Assembly (NCBI GenBank): GCA_002792355.1
Contig: PFOE01000084.1
Location: 1-14,396 of the forward strand
Length of the DNA: 14,396 bases
Direction of reading: 5' to 3'
Origin: Candidatus Roizmanbacteria bacterium CG_4_10_14_0_2_um_filter_36_35
GTDB lineage: Bacteria; Patescibacteriota; Microgenomatia; UBA1406; GWC2-37-13
Shown: in pieces, positions 1 to 6,772 of the stretch
Layout: each line of letters begins with the position of its first letter
Numbering within the stretch: the first letter of the stretch is position 1
The notes under the pieces: model-generated
What the model was told of the DNA's origin: nothing
Database searches by the model: none
The model's input: the letters and a program-made list of their open reading frames with translations, nothing else
Made by a program: the position numbers and the translations under genes

Positions 1-2
1 TC

Positions 3-41
3 GACGACGTCGTCTATCCGGCACATGCCATCAAGAAGTGA
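3..41 (+). CDS. Possible 3' end of a gene cut by the window edge
   Basis: One plus-strand frame reads DDVVYPAHAIKK and then a TGA stop. The composition looks protein-like and richer in G and C than the following DNA. Another frame stays open to base 80 but reads as an arginine run, which is less credible. The fragment is too short to assign to a family. If real, this gene converges with gatD. Confidence 0.25.
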   Translation, partial: DDVVYPAHAIKK

Positions 42-100
42 GTAACCAGTATGGACATGAAGGTGAACGAAAGACATAATGAAAATTTCTAATTTCTAAT

Positions 101-116
101 TGATCTAATTAGATCA
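101..116. repeat. Perfect 16-bp palindrome in the short gap downstream of gatD
   Basis: TGATCTAATTAGATCA is a perfect inverted repeat in the AT-rich gap between the possible gene end at 41 and the gatD stop at 132. It follows two copies of the heptamer ATTTCTA (bases 86-99). There is no T-run that would make it a clear terminator. It resembles the heptamer arrays seen elsewhere in the window. Confidence 0.5.
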
Positions 117-131
117 GTTAGGTTAATTTAA

Positions 132-872
132 TTATAGTTTATTAATGATAAATTCTCTTGCCATATTTTCTAACTGATCATCTAATTTTTTTAAAACAAT
201 TTTCTTTTTATATTTCCTTTCTAACGCTTTCTCAATTAACCAATCTGCCAATTCGATATTTTTGGGTAAAATCGGTCCATGAAGATAGGTACCCACTGTG
301 TTTTTATAAATCATGCCTTCGGTTTTATCTTTTCCGTTATTTCCGTAGCCTTTTATTACTTCGGCAAATGGTTTAACGTCTTTTCCTAAAAATGTTCTAC
401 CTGTATGATTTTCAAAACCAATAAACTTAGTATTTAAAGTGAATATGCTAGGTTGAATGACAATGTTTCCAATAAGCCTTTTGAATTTTAATCCAGGACT
501 TTCTGTATAGAAATCAAAAAGTCCTAAGCCGGGAATAGTTGTTCCGTCGGCGGCTTTATAATATCTGCCCATAAACTGATAAGCGCCACAGATGAATAAC
601 CCGGGTATTCCCTGATTAATCATTTTTTTTAAAATTTTTCCTTTGTTTTTTTTCAAATCACGGTTAACGATTTGCTGTTGTTTATCTTGAGCACCTCCCA
701 TAAAAATAAGATCGCAGTCTTCTAATTCTTCTTCAGGAGAAGAAATAAATATCTTTTTTATTATTGGTTCAATTCCCCGCCATCGCAAACGTTTCTCCAA
801 AACAATAATATTGCCACGGTCGCCATAAGTACTCATCAAATCGGGGTAAAGCCATGCAATTTTTAATAACAT
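132..872 (-). CDS. gatD: Lipid II isoglutaminyl synthase, glutaminase subunit GatD
   Basis: This is a class I (CobB/CobQ-like) glutamine amidotransferase that supplies ammonia to MurT, so that D-glutamate in the peptidoglycan stem peptide becomes D-isoglutamine at lipid II. The 246 residues match the family length. Visible marks are the N-terminal YPDLMSTYGDRGN (9-21), GGAQD (59-63), the nucleophile Cys95 in FICGAYQ, and His198 in GTYLHGP, corresponding to the Cys/His pair of characterised GatD proteins. The ATG at 872 lies four bases after the murT stop, so the two are co-transcribed and probably translationally coupled. No Shine-Dalgarno sequence is seen. The assignment rests on motifs plus the murT neighbour. 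Confidence 0.93.
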   Translation of the reverse strand: MLLKIAWLYPDLMSTYGDRGNIIVLEKRLRWRGIEPIIKKIFISSPEEELEDCDLIFMGGAQDKQQQIVNRDLKKNKGKILKKMINQGIPGLFICGAYQFMGRYYKAADGTTIPGLGLFDFYTESPGLKFKRLIGNIVIQPSIFTLNTKFIGFENHTGRTFLGKDVKPFAEVIKGYGNNGKDKTEGMIYKNTVGTYLHGPILPKNIELADWLIEKALERKYKKKIVLKKLDDQLENMAREFIINKL

Positions 873-876
873 ATTT

Positions 877-2187
877 TTATAACGGTATCGAGCTTTTTAA
901 TAATATTTTTCTAGTTTCTAACATTCCTGAATAAGTCGCAAGGATAAATATTTCTTCATCTCTCTTTGTTTCTTTAACAATATTTTCAATCGACTGTTTT
1001 AAAGACTCAAAACTAAAAAACTTTCTTTCTTGATAGTTTTTGAGACAATAGTTCAAGCGCAGACTCATGTCATAAACCCTGTCTCCAGAAACATAGATAT
1101 TTTTTCCAAAAGGAATAAGCTTTTCAAAGTCAACATCCCAGATCCAGGAAACATCGCGACCGTCAGGAATGCGGTCATTAAGAACGAGCAATATGTTTCT
1201 TTGAGTTGAGTTTGTCGTTACCACTTCGATGACCTGGTTGAATCCAGCTGGATTTTTACCAAGGAGGATGGTTATTTTTTTATCTTGATAAACCAGCTTT
1301 TCCTGACGGCCGAAAACAGGAGAAAAGTTGATTAACTCTTTTTGAATAAAAGAAAGAGAAATATTAAAAATTTTTGACAGTAATAAGGAAGCGGCATTGA
1401 TATTATATAAGTTATATTTACCGAGAAGATTAGTCTTAGGATTTTTTAACGAAAAAGTTTCTTTAGCCGATGCAAACTGACATTTCAAACATATGTATTC
1501 GCCTAGATGTGAAAAAGCGATCTTGTAGTAAAGCAGCTTTTCACCGCAGGCAGGGCAGTAGATCGAATCAACATCATGAGTAATCTCCTTTTTAGACATA
1601 AGAGTTTGCTCAAGGCCGAAGTAGTTAATTCGTCCTTGAAGACTCTTTGATAAATAATAGATCAACGGGTCATCGGCGTTAATAAAGAAATGGGTATTTT
1701 TTAATTTTTTTAATGAGTCCTGCCATTTTAAAGCAATTGTATTAACTTCTCCATAACGATCAAGCTGATCGCGAAAAAGATTGTTGAGAATAATAGCTGT
1801 TGGTTCAAATTCTTTAACAATTAATGGCAGAGTATTTTCATCCACTTCAAAAATCGCCGCTTGATAGTTAAGCTTTCCATCAACATCAATGTGTTTAATA
1901 ATCGATGAGGCGGTACCGTTTAAAAGATTGGCGCCTTCTTGATTATGAAAAACCCGGAAACCTTTCTTTTCTAAAAAAAATTTTATTAGAGAAGCGGTGG
2001 TAGTTTTACCGTTGGTGCCGGCAATAAGAATAATTTTCATATGATTAGTCATAAAAGTTTTTTTAATAAAATTATTATCCAAAGATAAAGCGATTTCTCC
2101 CGGCCAAGTTGACCCTGCTCTTTTTAAGATTTTAGTAATTAAGAAGTTAATAATTTTTCCAATAATAATTGAGGAATTATAAATCAT
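877..2187 (-). CDS. murT: Lipid II isoglutaminyl synthase, Mur ligase subunit MurT
   Basis: This ATP-dependent Mur-ligase-like subunit activates the alpha-carboxylate of D-glutamate in lipid II for amidation with ammonia from GatD, on the inner face of the membrane. The ATP-binding loop GTNGKTT is at 57-63, and the Mur ligase central domain follows with NNLFRDQLDRYGE (135-147). A zinc-ribbon-like insert has Cys211, Cys214, Cys233 and Cys236, which is typical of MurT and absent from MurC-F. The C-terminal domain (DUF1727 type) contains GKNPAGFNQ and DGRDVSWIWD. The length of 436 residues is normal. The last codons (KSSIPL) lie in a half copy of an interspersed repeat. An extended -10 box lies six bases before the ATG, suggesting a leaderless mRNA. 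Confidence 0.95.
   Translation of the reverse strand: MIYNSSIIIGKIINFLITKILKRAGSTWPGEIALSLDNNFIKKTFMTNHMKIILIAGTNGKTTTASLIKFFLEKKGFRVFHNQEGANLLNGTASSIIKHIDVDGKLNYQAAIFEVDENTLPLIVKEFEPTAIILNNLFRDQLDRYGEVNTIALKWQDSLKKLKNTHFFINADDPLIYYLSKSLQGRINYFGLEQTLMSKKEITHDVDSIYCPACGEKLLYYKIAFSHLGEYICLKCQFASAKETFSLKNPKTNLLGKYNLYNINAASLLLSKIFNISLSFIQKELINFSPVFGRQEKLVYQDKKITILLGKNPAGFNQVIEVVTTNSTQRNILLVLNDRIPDGRDVSWIWDVDFEKLIPFGKNIYVSGDRVYDMSLRLNYCLKNYQERKFFSFESLKQSIENIVKETKRDEEIFILATYSGMLETRKILLKSSIPL
881..897. repeat. Half copy of the GGTATCGAGCTTT element at the murT 3' end
   Basis: AACGGTATCGAGCTTTTT matches one arm of the longer inverted elements at 3226-3331 and 8618-8712. It encodes the last residues of MurT on the minus strand, and its opposite arm is missing. 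In all three places the element touches the 3' end of a gene. Confidence 0.6.
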
Positions 2188-2193
2188 TAAAAC

Positions 2194-2202
2194 ATTTTAT
2201 CA
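2194..2202 (-). promoter_or_regulatory. Extended -10 promoter of murT-gatD, probably leaderless
   Basis: On the minus strand TGATAAAAT fits the extended -10 pattern TGn-TAAAAT. It ends six bases before the murT ATG at 2187, so transcription would start at or next to the start codon. No clear -35 is present; that position is occupied by the arm of the repeat at 2211. Confidence 0.5.
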
Positions 2203-2210
2203 TTTTTTAA

Positions 2211-2321
2211 TTTGTCATTCCGAGCGAAGGGACGTTTGACGTCCCGAAGTCGAGGAATCTTAATATTCAAGATTTCTCCACTCGTCCACGACTAAAGTCG
2301 GAACTCGGTCGAAATGACAAA
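2211..2321. repeat. Composite palindromic repeat, GTCATTCCGAGCGAA family
   Basis: Two units face each other. The left one runs GTCATTCCGAGCGAA ... TCGAGGAATCTT with an inner hairpin GGGACG/CGTCCC. The right one is its inverted partner, from AAGATTTCTCC to CGAAATGACA. Outer arms TTTGTCATT and AATGACAAA close the whole 111-bp element. It fills most of the gap between murT and htpX. Related single units lie inside genes at 7905-7951 and 11793-11827. Confidence 0.85.
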
Positions 2322-2330
2322 TGCGTAATT

Positions 2331-3221
2331 TTACATTTCTCGTAAAATTTTGATCCTTTCTTCAATCGGCGGATGAGTGGAAAAAAGGTTGATCAACCAG
2401 GAAGATTGACCTTTCTTCTTGAACGGATTAGCTATGAATAGATGAGCGGTTGATGGAGAAGCATTTTTAAGAGGCGGATAAGAAGCGATTTTTTCCAGTG
2501 CGGAAGCTAGTCCTTCGGGGTTCCTCGTAATTAATACTCCTGAAGCGTCGGCCAAGAATTCTCGTTTTCTAGAAATTGCTAGCTGAATTAATGTCGCCAC
2601 AATAGGAGTAATAATTAAAACAATAATGAATAATATAGCAAAAAAAGGGCTGCGGTCCCTATTATTATCGTCTCTTGAGTCTCCCCACCACATTCTTCTC
2701 ATCAACCAATTAGAAATAATAGCAAGAGTTCCAACAAGTACAGCCACAATAGAAGATACTAAAATATCATAGCTTTTAACATGGGAAAGTTCGTGAGAAA
2801 TCACGCCCTCGATGTCAGATCGGTCAAGATTTTTTAAAAGACCAGTGGTAGCACAGACAACAGCATGGCGCGGATCCCTTCCGGTTGCAAAAGCATTGGG
2901 AGACGAATCGTCTATAACATAGAGCTTTGGCATAGGCAGTCCTGCAGCTATAGCTAAATTTTCTGTTGTTGTATAAAAATCAAAAAATTCCTTTTTACTT
3001 GCCGGTCTTGCTCCTGTCGTAAAAAGAACAATCTTGTCAGAATAAAAATAACTACCCAGACTGGAAAAAGAAGAAATTATCAGGCCTAAAACAAGATAAG
3101 CACCCGGAGAGTTAAAATATTTGCCAATTAAATAAAAAAAACCAGAGAATAATACTATAAAAATTAACATTATTAGGATGGTTTTAGTTTTATTTTGATT
3201 TATTTGGGAGTATAGTGACAT
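2331..3221 (-). CDS. htpX: HtpX-type membrane zinc metalloprotease (M48 family)
   Basis: An integral-membrane protease that degrades damaged membrane proteins, with its active site towards the cytoplasm. Two N-terminal membrane segments (about 13-33 and 41-59) precede the protease domain. The zinc motif HELSH is at 143-147 and the third ligand is probably Glu221 in REFLADASG. Two more membrane segments lie at about 154-172 and 193-215. SSPNAFATGRDPRHA (107-121) and STHPPIEERI near the C terminus are also typical of HtpX. The length of 296 residues is normal. It lies downstream of lemA on the same strand, a pairing common in bacteria; their gap is filled by an inverted repeat element. No Shine-Dalgarno site precedes the ATG. 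Confidence 0.95.
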   Translation of the reverse strand: MSLYSQINQNKTKTILIMLIFIVLFSGFFYLIGKYFNSPGAYLVLGLIISSFSSLGSYFYSDKIVLFTTGARPASKKEFFDFYTTTENLAIAAGLPMPKLYVIDDSSPNAFATGRDPRHAVVCATTGLLKNLDRSDIEGVISHELSHVKSYDILVSSIVAVLVGTLAIISNWLMRRMWWGDSRDDNNRDRSPFFAILFIIVLIITPIVATLIQLAISRKREFLADASGVLITRNPEGLASALEKIASYPPLKNASPSTAHLFIANPFKKKGQSSWLINLFSTHPPIEERIKILREM

Positions 3222-3225
3222 ATGT

Positions 3226-3331
3226 AAAAAGCGAAGATACCCATTTTCGAATTTTTAGGGACGCACCCTCTACCGACGAAGTCGGAAGAGAGGGGTTGCT
3301 CTTTTAATGAGAAAATGCGGTATCGAGCTTT
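3226..3331. repeat. Inverted repeat element filling the lemA-htpX gap
   Basis: Outer arms AAAGCGAAGATACCCATTTTC and GAAAATGCGGTATCGAGCTTT form an imperfect inverted repeat. An inner hairpin at 3266-3294 pairs CCCTCT with AGAGGG and CCGAC with GTCGG. The element begins directly after the lemA stop and ends four bases before the htpX start. It could act as an intercistronic stem-loop that sets the lemA/htpX ratio (inference). A sister copy is at 8618-8712. Confidence 0.7.
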
Positions 3332-3332
3332 A

Positions 3333-3881
3333 TTAATCAAATTTGACAGAAACTTTCTTTCGTTCTTCTTCGTTAGCCGCAAAAAACTCAAACGCTCCAA
3401 ATCCAAACATATTGGCAATCAGATTTGAAGGAAACATCTGTACTTTGGCATTAAAATCAAGGACATTGGCATTGTAAAACTGTCTTGAATAGGCCACTTT
3501 GTCTTCAGTGTCTTCAAGTTGCCTTTGTAAATCTTTAAAATTTTCGCTTGCTTTAAGCTCTGGATAAGCTTCGGCGACGGCAAAGAGAGACTTTAAAGCT
3601 CCGGTCAACATATCATTAGCCTTAGCCTTTTCTTCTAGAGTTTCTGCTTTTACTAAGGCAGATCTGGTTTTAGTTACTTCGGCAAAGACGGTTTTTTCGT
3701 GTTTGGCATAACCTTTAACAGTTTCTACTAAATTGGGAATTAAGTCGGTCCTTCTTTTTAGTTGAACATCGATTCCGGATAATGCTTCCTGAATTCTGGT
3801 CTTTAAAACAATAAACCCGTTATATTGACCTATTAAATAAAGGACTAAAACGACGATAATACCTATAAGCGCGATATTCAT
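3333..3881 (-). CDS. lemA: LemA family membrane protein
   Basis: LemA proteins have one N-terminal membrane helix and an outward-facing helical bundle; their biochemical role is not settled, but they often sit next to HtpX. Here the helix is at about 3-19 (ALIGIIVVLVLYLIGQY). Family signatures are QLKRRTDLIPNLVETVKGYA (41-60), then a conserved block with LEDTEDKVAYSRQFYNANV and a C-terminal MFPSNLIA...FGF. The length of 182 residues is normal. An AAGGGGG stretch about 13 bases before the ATG could be a weak ribosome binding site. It is the first gene of the lemA-htpX pair and diverges from the methyltransferase gene at 3988. Confidence 0.93.
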   Translation of the reverse strand: MNIALIGIIVVLVLYLIGQYNGFIVLKTRIQEALSGIDVQLKRRTDLIPNLVETVKGYAKHEKTVFAEVTKTRSALVKAETLEEKAKANDMLTGALKSLFAVAEAYPELKASENFKDLQRQLEDTEDKVAYSRQFYNANVLDFNAKVQMFPSNLIANMFGFGAFEFFAANEEERKKVSVKFD

Positions 3882-3894
3882 ATAACTGACCCCC

Positions 3895-3925
3895 TTGTCT
3901 CCCGATTAAATTGGGACTAAACTAT
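3895..3925. repeat. 31-bp palindromic repeat, copy 1, upstream of lemA
   Basis: This unit contains TCCCGATT A AATTGGGA, an eight-base stem with one G-T pair. It is a direct repeat of 3959-3989 with one difference in 31 bases. It would lie in the 5' leader of lemA. Confidence 0.8.
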
Positions 3926-3935
3926 TAATAGAAAT

Positions 3936-3948
3936 ATTATACTATAAT
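3936..3948. promoter_or_regulatory. Back-to-back -10 boxes between lemA and the methyltransferase gene
   Basis: TATAAT occurs on the minus strand at 3941-3936 and on the plus strand at 3943-3948, one base apart. They could drive lemA-htpX and the methyltransferase gene respectively. No good -35 boxes are seen. Each predicted transcript begins before one of the two 31-bp repeats, placing a small hairpin in each 5' leader. Confidence 0.4.
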
Positions 3949-3958
3949 TAGCGGTGGT

Positions 3959-3989
3959 TTGTCTCCCGATTAAATCGGGACTAAACTAT
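3959..3989. repeat. 31-bp palindromic repeat, copy 2, overlapping a start codon
   Basis: This copy has the perfect stem TCCCGATT/AATCGGGA with a one-base loop (3964-3980). Its last two bases are the A and T of the ATG at 3988-3990. Copy 1 is 64 bases upstream in the same orientation. Confidence 0.8.
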
Positions 3990-4599
3990 GAATAAAACTT
4001 ATTGGCAAAGAATAAAAAAAATAGAAGGTCCAGGCTCCAAGGAGGAGTTTGATCAGGTTGGTCAAAAGAATACCCGTAATGCTTTTGAAAAGTTTATTCT
4101 CAAGAATAGCAATAAAAATTCTTTACTCCTTGATGCCGGCTGCAGCACTGGAGTTGAAGCATTCAGGCTTTATAATAAAGGCTATCTAGGAAGATATTTT
4201 GGCGTTGATAACAATCTTAAAGCAATAAAATTAGCAAGAAAAAATCTTTCTGACAATCAAAAAGTTAAATTTTTTTCTTTTGATCTTTCAAAGTTAAACT
4301 TTAAGAGTAATTACTTTGATATAGTTTTGACAAAAGATGTTATTGAACATCACCAGTATTATGTAAAAATTTTATCTGAGCTTTCCCGGTTGACAAAAAA
4401 ATTTCTTATTTTATCAATGTTCATTAAACCGTCTTTTTTTCTTGGAGACAAAATTACTCTTCATAAAGACGGTTATTATTTAAACAGATATAACCAGGGA
4501 AAACTTTTTAGGTTTATGGCAAAACATCATTTTAAAAAACCTAAAAAAATTTACGAAGACTGGCAGGACATCGTCTTTGTCTTTGAAAAGGTAGTATAA
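3988..4599 (+). CDS. Class I SAM-dependent methyltransferase, substrate unknown
   Basis: A Rossmann-fold methyltransferase. The SAM-binding motif DAGCSTG is at 49-55, an acidic residue at strand 2 (Asp74 in GVDNN) would bind the ribose, and motif IV reads DIVLTKDVIEH at 111-121. The length of 203 residues fits a single-domain enzyme of the Methyltransf_11/25 type. The N terminus (about 1-40) is lysine-rich, and the C terminus (about 150-203) carries aromatic residues that may shape the substrate pocket. Nothing visible identifies the substrate. It is followed seven bases later by the first HD-domain gene, so the three plus-strand genes may form an operon, although a separate -10 box overlaps its stop codon. 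Confidence 0.85.
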   Translation: MNKTYWQRIKKIEGPGSKEEFDQVGQKNTRNAFEKFILKNSNKNSLLLDAGCSTGVEAFRLYNKGYLGRYFGVDNNLKAIKLARKNLSDNQKVKFFSFDLSKLNFKSNYFDIVLTKDVIEHHQYYVKILSELSRLTKKFLILSMFIKPSFFLGDKITLHKDGYYLNRYNQGKLFRFMAKHHFKKPKKIYEDWQDIVFVFEKVV

Positions 4600-4600
4600 T
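4595..4600 (+). promoter_or_regulatory. Candidate -10 box overlapping the methyltransferase stop codon
   Basis: TATAAT ends six bases before the ATG at 4607 and contains the TAA of the preceding gene. The spacing matches other near-leaderless starts in this window. No convincing -35 is visible, so internal promotion of the HD gene is tentative. Confidence 0.35.
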
Positions 4601-4606
4601 CTATTC

Positions 4607-5146
4607 ATGGATATTCTTCACTTGGCTTTTCAGGTAGGTATTTCCAAGAAACTTAAAAGAACCGGCTGGGTTAAACGTAAAGTAAAAAATCCAGAAAGTG
4701 TTGCCGAACATGCATTTCGTGTGATTGTTTTATGTATGGCTCTCGCCCCTTCCTTAAAAGTAGACCAACAAAAATTAGTAAAAATGGCGATTATCCATGA
4801 TCTAGGAGAAACGTCGACCGGAGATATTGTTGTTGAAAGTTGGAAAAAGATTTTCCTTGATAAAAGAAAGAAAAAAGAAAAAATTGAGAAGGAAGCTATT
4901 AGAAATATTCTTTATGGTTATGGTGAAGATTATTCAAATTTATTTCAAGAAATGATTCAAAGAAAAACTGAGGAAGCTAAGACTTTTTGGGATATTGATC
5001 TTTTGGAAAGGACGATACAAGCATATGAATACGAAAAAGAACAAGGAATAGATATGACTGAATTTTTTGCTAGTGCAGAATTTTTTATAACACATCCACT
5101 TTTAAAAAGTGCTGTAAATGATCTTAAAAAAATGAGAAGTAAATAA
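4607..5146 (+). CDS. HD-domain phosphohydrolase (YfbR/HDDC2-like)
   Basis: A 179-residue metal-dependent hydrolase of the HD superfamily, nearest by motif to YfbR/HDDC2 5'-deoxynucleotidases, which remove phosphate from deoxynucleoside monophosphates. Metal and catalytic residues are all present: His35 in SVAEHAF, His64-Asp65 in IIHDLGE, Glu68, Asp73 and Asp131 in FWDIDLLE. The opening (RTGW, then the PES.AEH motif) is typical. A lysine-rich stretch at 86-95 replaces part of a loop. The start ATG is seven bases after the methyltransferase stop. A close paralogue follows 18 bases downstream. The dNMP substrate is a family-based inference; other small phosphate esters are possible. Confidence 0.85.
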   Translation: MDILHLAFQVGISKKLKRTGWVKRKVKNPESVAEHAFRVIVLCMALAPSLKVDQQKLVKMAIIHDLGETSTGDIVVESWKKIFLDKRKKKEKIEKEAIRNILYGYGEDYSNLFQEMIQRKTEEAKTFWDIDLLERTIQAYEYEKEQGIDMTEFFASAEFFITHPLLKSAVNDLKKMRSK

Positions 5147-5164
5147 GATTGGAAATAAAATTTT

Positions 5165-5710
5165 ATGAATATTCTTCATCTTGCTATCCAGATGAATTTG
5201 TCAAAAAAATTAAAAAGAAGCGGTTGGATTAGGGAAAATATCAAAGATCCAGAAAGCCTCGCAGAACACTGTTTTACCATTACAGTTTTAATAACAATTT
5301 TGTCTAAATATCTTGGTGTGAGTGAAGAAAAATTAATACGAATGGCAATCGTTCATAATTTTAGCGCTCTTCTGACAGAAGATTTCGTAGTAGAAAGAGG
5401 AAAAAAAATCTTTAAAAGACTACAAAAGAAAAAAGAAAAAATTGAGAAGGAAGCTATTAGAACAATTTTTTGGGATTACGATATGAATTACAGCAATCTA
5501 TATAACGAAATGGTTCAAAGGAAATCAAAAGAATCAATTATCTTTTGGCAAATAGATAAATTGGCAACAACAATACAAGCTTACGATTATGAAAAAGAAC
5601 AAAACAAATCTCTTTCGGAATTCTTTGAAAACGCTCGAATATATATTAAAGAACCTCTTCTTAAAAAAGCTTTCGAAGATCTCAAAAAAATGAGAAAGTC
5701 TTTCAAATAA
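5165..5710 (+). CDS. Degenerate HD-domain paralogue, probably not a hydrolase
   Basis: This 181-residue protein is a tandem paralogue of 4607-5146 that aligns along its whole length almost without gaps. His35, His64, Asp73 and Asp131 are kept, but the HD pair has become His64-Asn65 and the glutamate at 68 is Ala. Asn at the HD aspartate and loss of Glu68 should destroy or sharply weaken metal-dependent hydrolysis. The reading frame is intact, so it looks like a maintained pseudoenzyme or dimer partner rather than debris. A stretch of 38 bases (5425-5462) is identical to 4867-4904, which suggests recent duplication or gene conversion. No strong ribosome binding site is seen before the ATG. Confidence 0.8.
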   Translation: MNILHLAIQMNLSKKLKRSGWIRENIKDPESLAEHCFTITVLITILSKYLGVSEEKLIRMAIVHNFSALLTEDFVVERGKKIFKRLQKKKEKIEKEAIRTIFWDYDMNYSNLYNEMVQRKSKESIIFWQIDKLATTIQAYDYEKEQNKSLSEFFENARIYIKEPLLKKAFEDLKKMRKSFK

Positions 5711-5725
5711 AACATATTGTGGGTG

Positions 5726-5799
5726 CGCGACCAAGCGGACTCGAACCGCCAACCTATTCCGTGACAGGGAATTGCTCTAGCCAATTGAGCTATGGTCGC
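5726..5799 (-). tRNA. tRNA-Asp (anticodon GTC)
   Basis: The minus strand folds into a full cloverleaf: acceptor GCGACCA/TGGTCGC, D stem beginning GCTC, anticodon loop CTGTCAC within ATTCC/GGAAT, and T loop TTCGAGT. The discriminator is G73, as expected for tRNA-Asp. The 3' CCA is not encoded. It lies 15 bases past the convergent HD paralogue. Confidence 0.95.
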
Positions 5800-5853
5800 A
5801 ACTACTCATATTTTAACAGCTTTTAAAAAAAATTTCATTAAATTTTTTTCTAA

Positions 5854-5883
5854 TTGCAATTTAGCGCCTCAGTGATATATAAT
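5854..5883 (+). promoter_or_regulatory. Promoter of the LysM gene
   Basis: TTGCAA (5854-5859) and TATAAT (5878-5883) are separated by 18 bases. The -10 box ends 11 bases before the ATG at 5895, leaving a leader of only a few bases and no room for a Shine-Dalgarno site. Confidence 0.6.
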
Positions 5884-5894
5884 ACTTCCGTAAC

Positions 5895-6488
5895 ATGAAA
5901 AAAAGATATGTCAAGGCTTTAAACTATCAACAGTTATTTTTTGCTACAGTAAAAGAAAAATATTTTAATCTCATTCTTGGGATGGTAGTGGCTTTAATTT
6001 TTTCTTCGTTGGCCTATAAAATGTTCCTAAAAAATATCCCAATTAACTTGGCTTTTTCTTTACCAGTCTTTAAGCAAAAAACTCCCCCCACATCCCTCAT
6101 ACCCCCCACAACCCCCAAGACCTACACTGTTGCCGAAGGCGATGATCTTTGGAATATTGCCGAGAAGTTCTATGGCTCTGGATTTAACGCCTATGACATA
6201 TCAGTTGCCAACAAACTAATTGATGCTTCGATTTTGGAAACAGGTCAAAAAATTATTATTCCAAATGTTGCTCGCCGGGAACCTACTATCGGTGAGATAT
6301 CTGCCACCCAAACTGAGCAAGTAACCTATACCGAAGGCAAATACGTTGTTCAACCAGGCGATTCGTTATCGATAATCGCTCAAAAAGTTTACGGTGATTT
6401 ATACGCTTGGCATAGAATTCTTCAGGCAAATAATCTACTTAATGCCGACCAGATTGAAATCGGCATGATATTAACTATTCCACGTTAA
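5895..6488 (+). CDS. Membrane-anchored protein with two LysM domains
   Basis: LysM domains bind N-acetylglucosamine polymers such as peptidoglycan, so this 197-residue protein probably tethers the membrane to the wall or positions a partner there. It has a short basic cytoplasmic N terminus, one membrane helix at about 25-44, a proline/threonine-rich linker at about 62-75, LysM 1 at 76-123 (YTVAEGDDLWNIAEKFYG ... GQKIIIP) and LysM 2 at 149-196 (YVVQPGDSLSIIAQKVYG ... GMILTIP). No enzymatic domain is present, so it is not itself a wall hydrolase. It has its own promoter and is followed by two tRNA genes. The start is fixed by the -10 box just upstream. Confidence 0.9.
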   Translation: MKKRYVKALNYQQLFFATVKEKYFNLILGMVVALIFSSLAYKMFLKNIPINLAFSLPVFKQKTPPTSLIPPTTPKTYTVAEGDDLWNIAEKFYGSGFNAYDISVANKLIDASILETGQKIIIPNVARREPTIGEISATQTEQVTYTEGKYVVQPGDSLSIIAQKVYGDLYAWHRILQANNLLNADQIEIGMILTIPR

Positions 6489-6553
6489 CAATTTTATAAC
6501 CTTCTCTTTTAGTTTATATAGTAAAATAATAATTATCGCGGCGGAAAATCGTC

Positions 6554-6578
6554 GGGAAAAAACCTTTGGTTTTGTCCC
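6554..6578. repeat. Hairpin between the LysM gene and tRNA-Gly
   Basis: GGGA-A-AAAACC, loop TTT, GGTTTT-G-TCCC forms a ten-pair stem with one internal mismatch. On the plus strand no T-run follows, so it is a poor terminator for the LysM gene; on the minus strand the stem ends in a T-run. It lies only eight bases before tRNA-Gly and may be part of its precursor. Confidence 0.45.
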
Positions 6579-6585
6579 CAAAATA

Positions 6586-6657
6586 GCGGGCGTAGTTTAC
6601 CGGCAAAATGTCTCCTTCCCAAGGAGAAGACAGAGGGTTCAATTCCCTTCGCCCGCT
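6586..6657 (+). tRNA. tRNA-Gly (anticodon CCC)
   Basis: Cloverleaf: acceptor GCGGGCG/CGCCCGC, weak D stem GTTT/AAAT, anticodon stem TCTCC/GGAGA around loop TTCCCAA, T stem with loop TTCAATT, discriminator U73. CCA is not encoded. The anticodon CCC reads GGG only, so another tRNA-Gly should exist elsewhere in the genome. Confidence 0.95.
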
Positions 6658-6658
6658 C

Positions 6659-6695
6659 AGCCCGCTTAGCGGGTTGTAAGGACACTCAGCGTCCT
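6659..6695. repeat. Two small hairpins between tRNA-Gly and tRNA-Thr
   Basis: The first stem pairs AGCCCGC with GCGGGTT (6659-6675, loop TTA). The second pairs AGGAC with GTCCT (6679-6695, loop of seven). They fill the 43-base spacer and may help separate the two tRNAs during processing. The first resembles the inner hairpin of the palindrome at 7905-7951. Confidence 0.5.
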
Positions 6696-6700
6696 CACAA

Positions 6701-6771
6701 GCCATCTTAGCTCAGTGGAAGAGCATCGGTATCGTAAACCGGTGATGGGAGTTCGATTCTCCCAGATGGCT
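6701..6771 (+). tRNA. tRNA-Thr (anticodon CGT)
   Basis: Cloverleaf: acceptor GCCATCT/AGATGGC, D stem GCTC/GAGC with a seven-base loop, anticodon stem TCGGT/ACCGG with loop ATCGTAA, four-base variable region, T stem GGGAG/CTCCC with loop TTCGATT, discriminator U73. CCA is not encoded. The next coding sequence starts at 6773. Confidence 0.94.
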
Positions 6772-6772
6772 C

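Noticed and set aside
158..376. Plus-strand open frame over gatD
   Set aside because: Antisense to gatD, with no known motif and no start context.
3200..3418. Minus-strand open frame bridging lemA and htpX
   Set aside because: It overlaps both genes in another frame and runs through the inverted repeat; no protein-like features.
5534..5784. Two minus-strand open frames over the second HD gene and tRNA-Asp
   Set aside because: They run antisense to a well-supported gene and through a tRNA, with no start signals.
6514..6705. Minus-strand open frame across tRNA-Gly
   Set aside because: It is the reverse complement of a tRNA gene and its flanking hairpins; the peptide has no family features.
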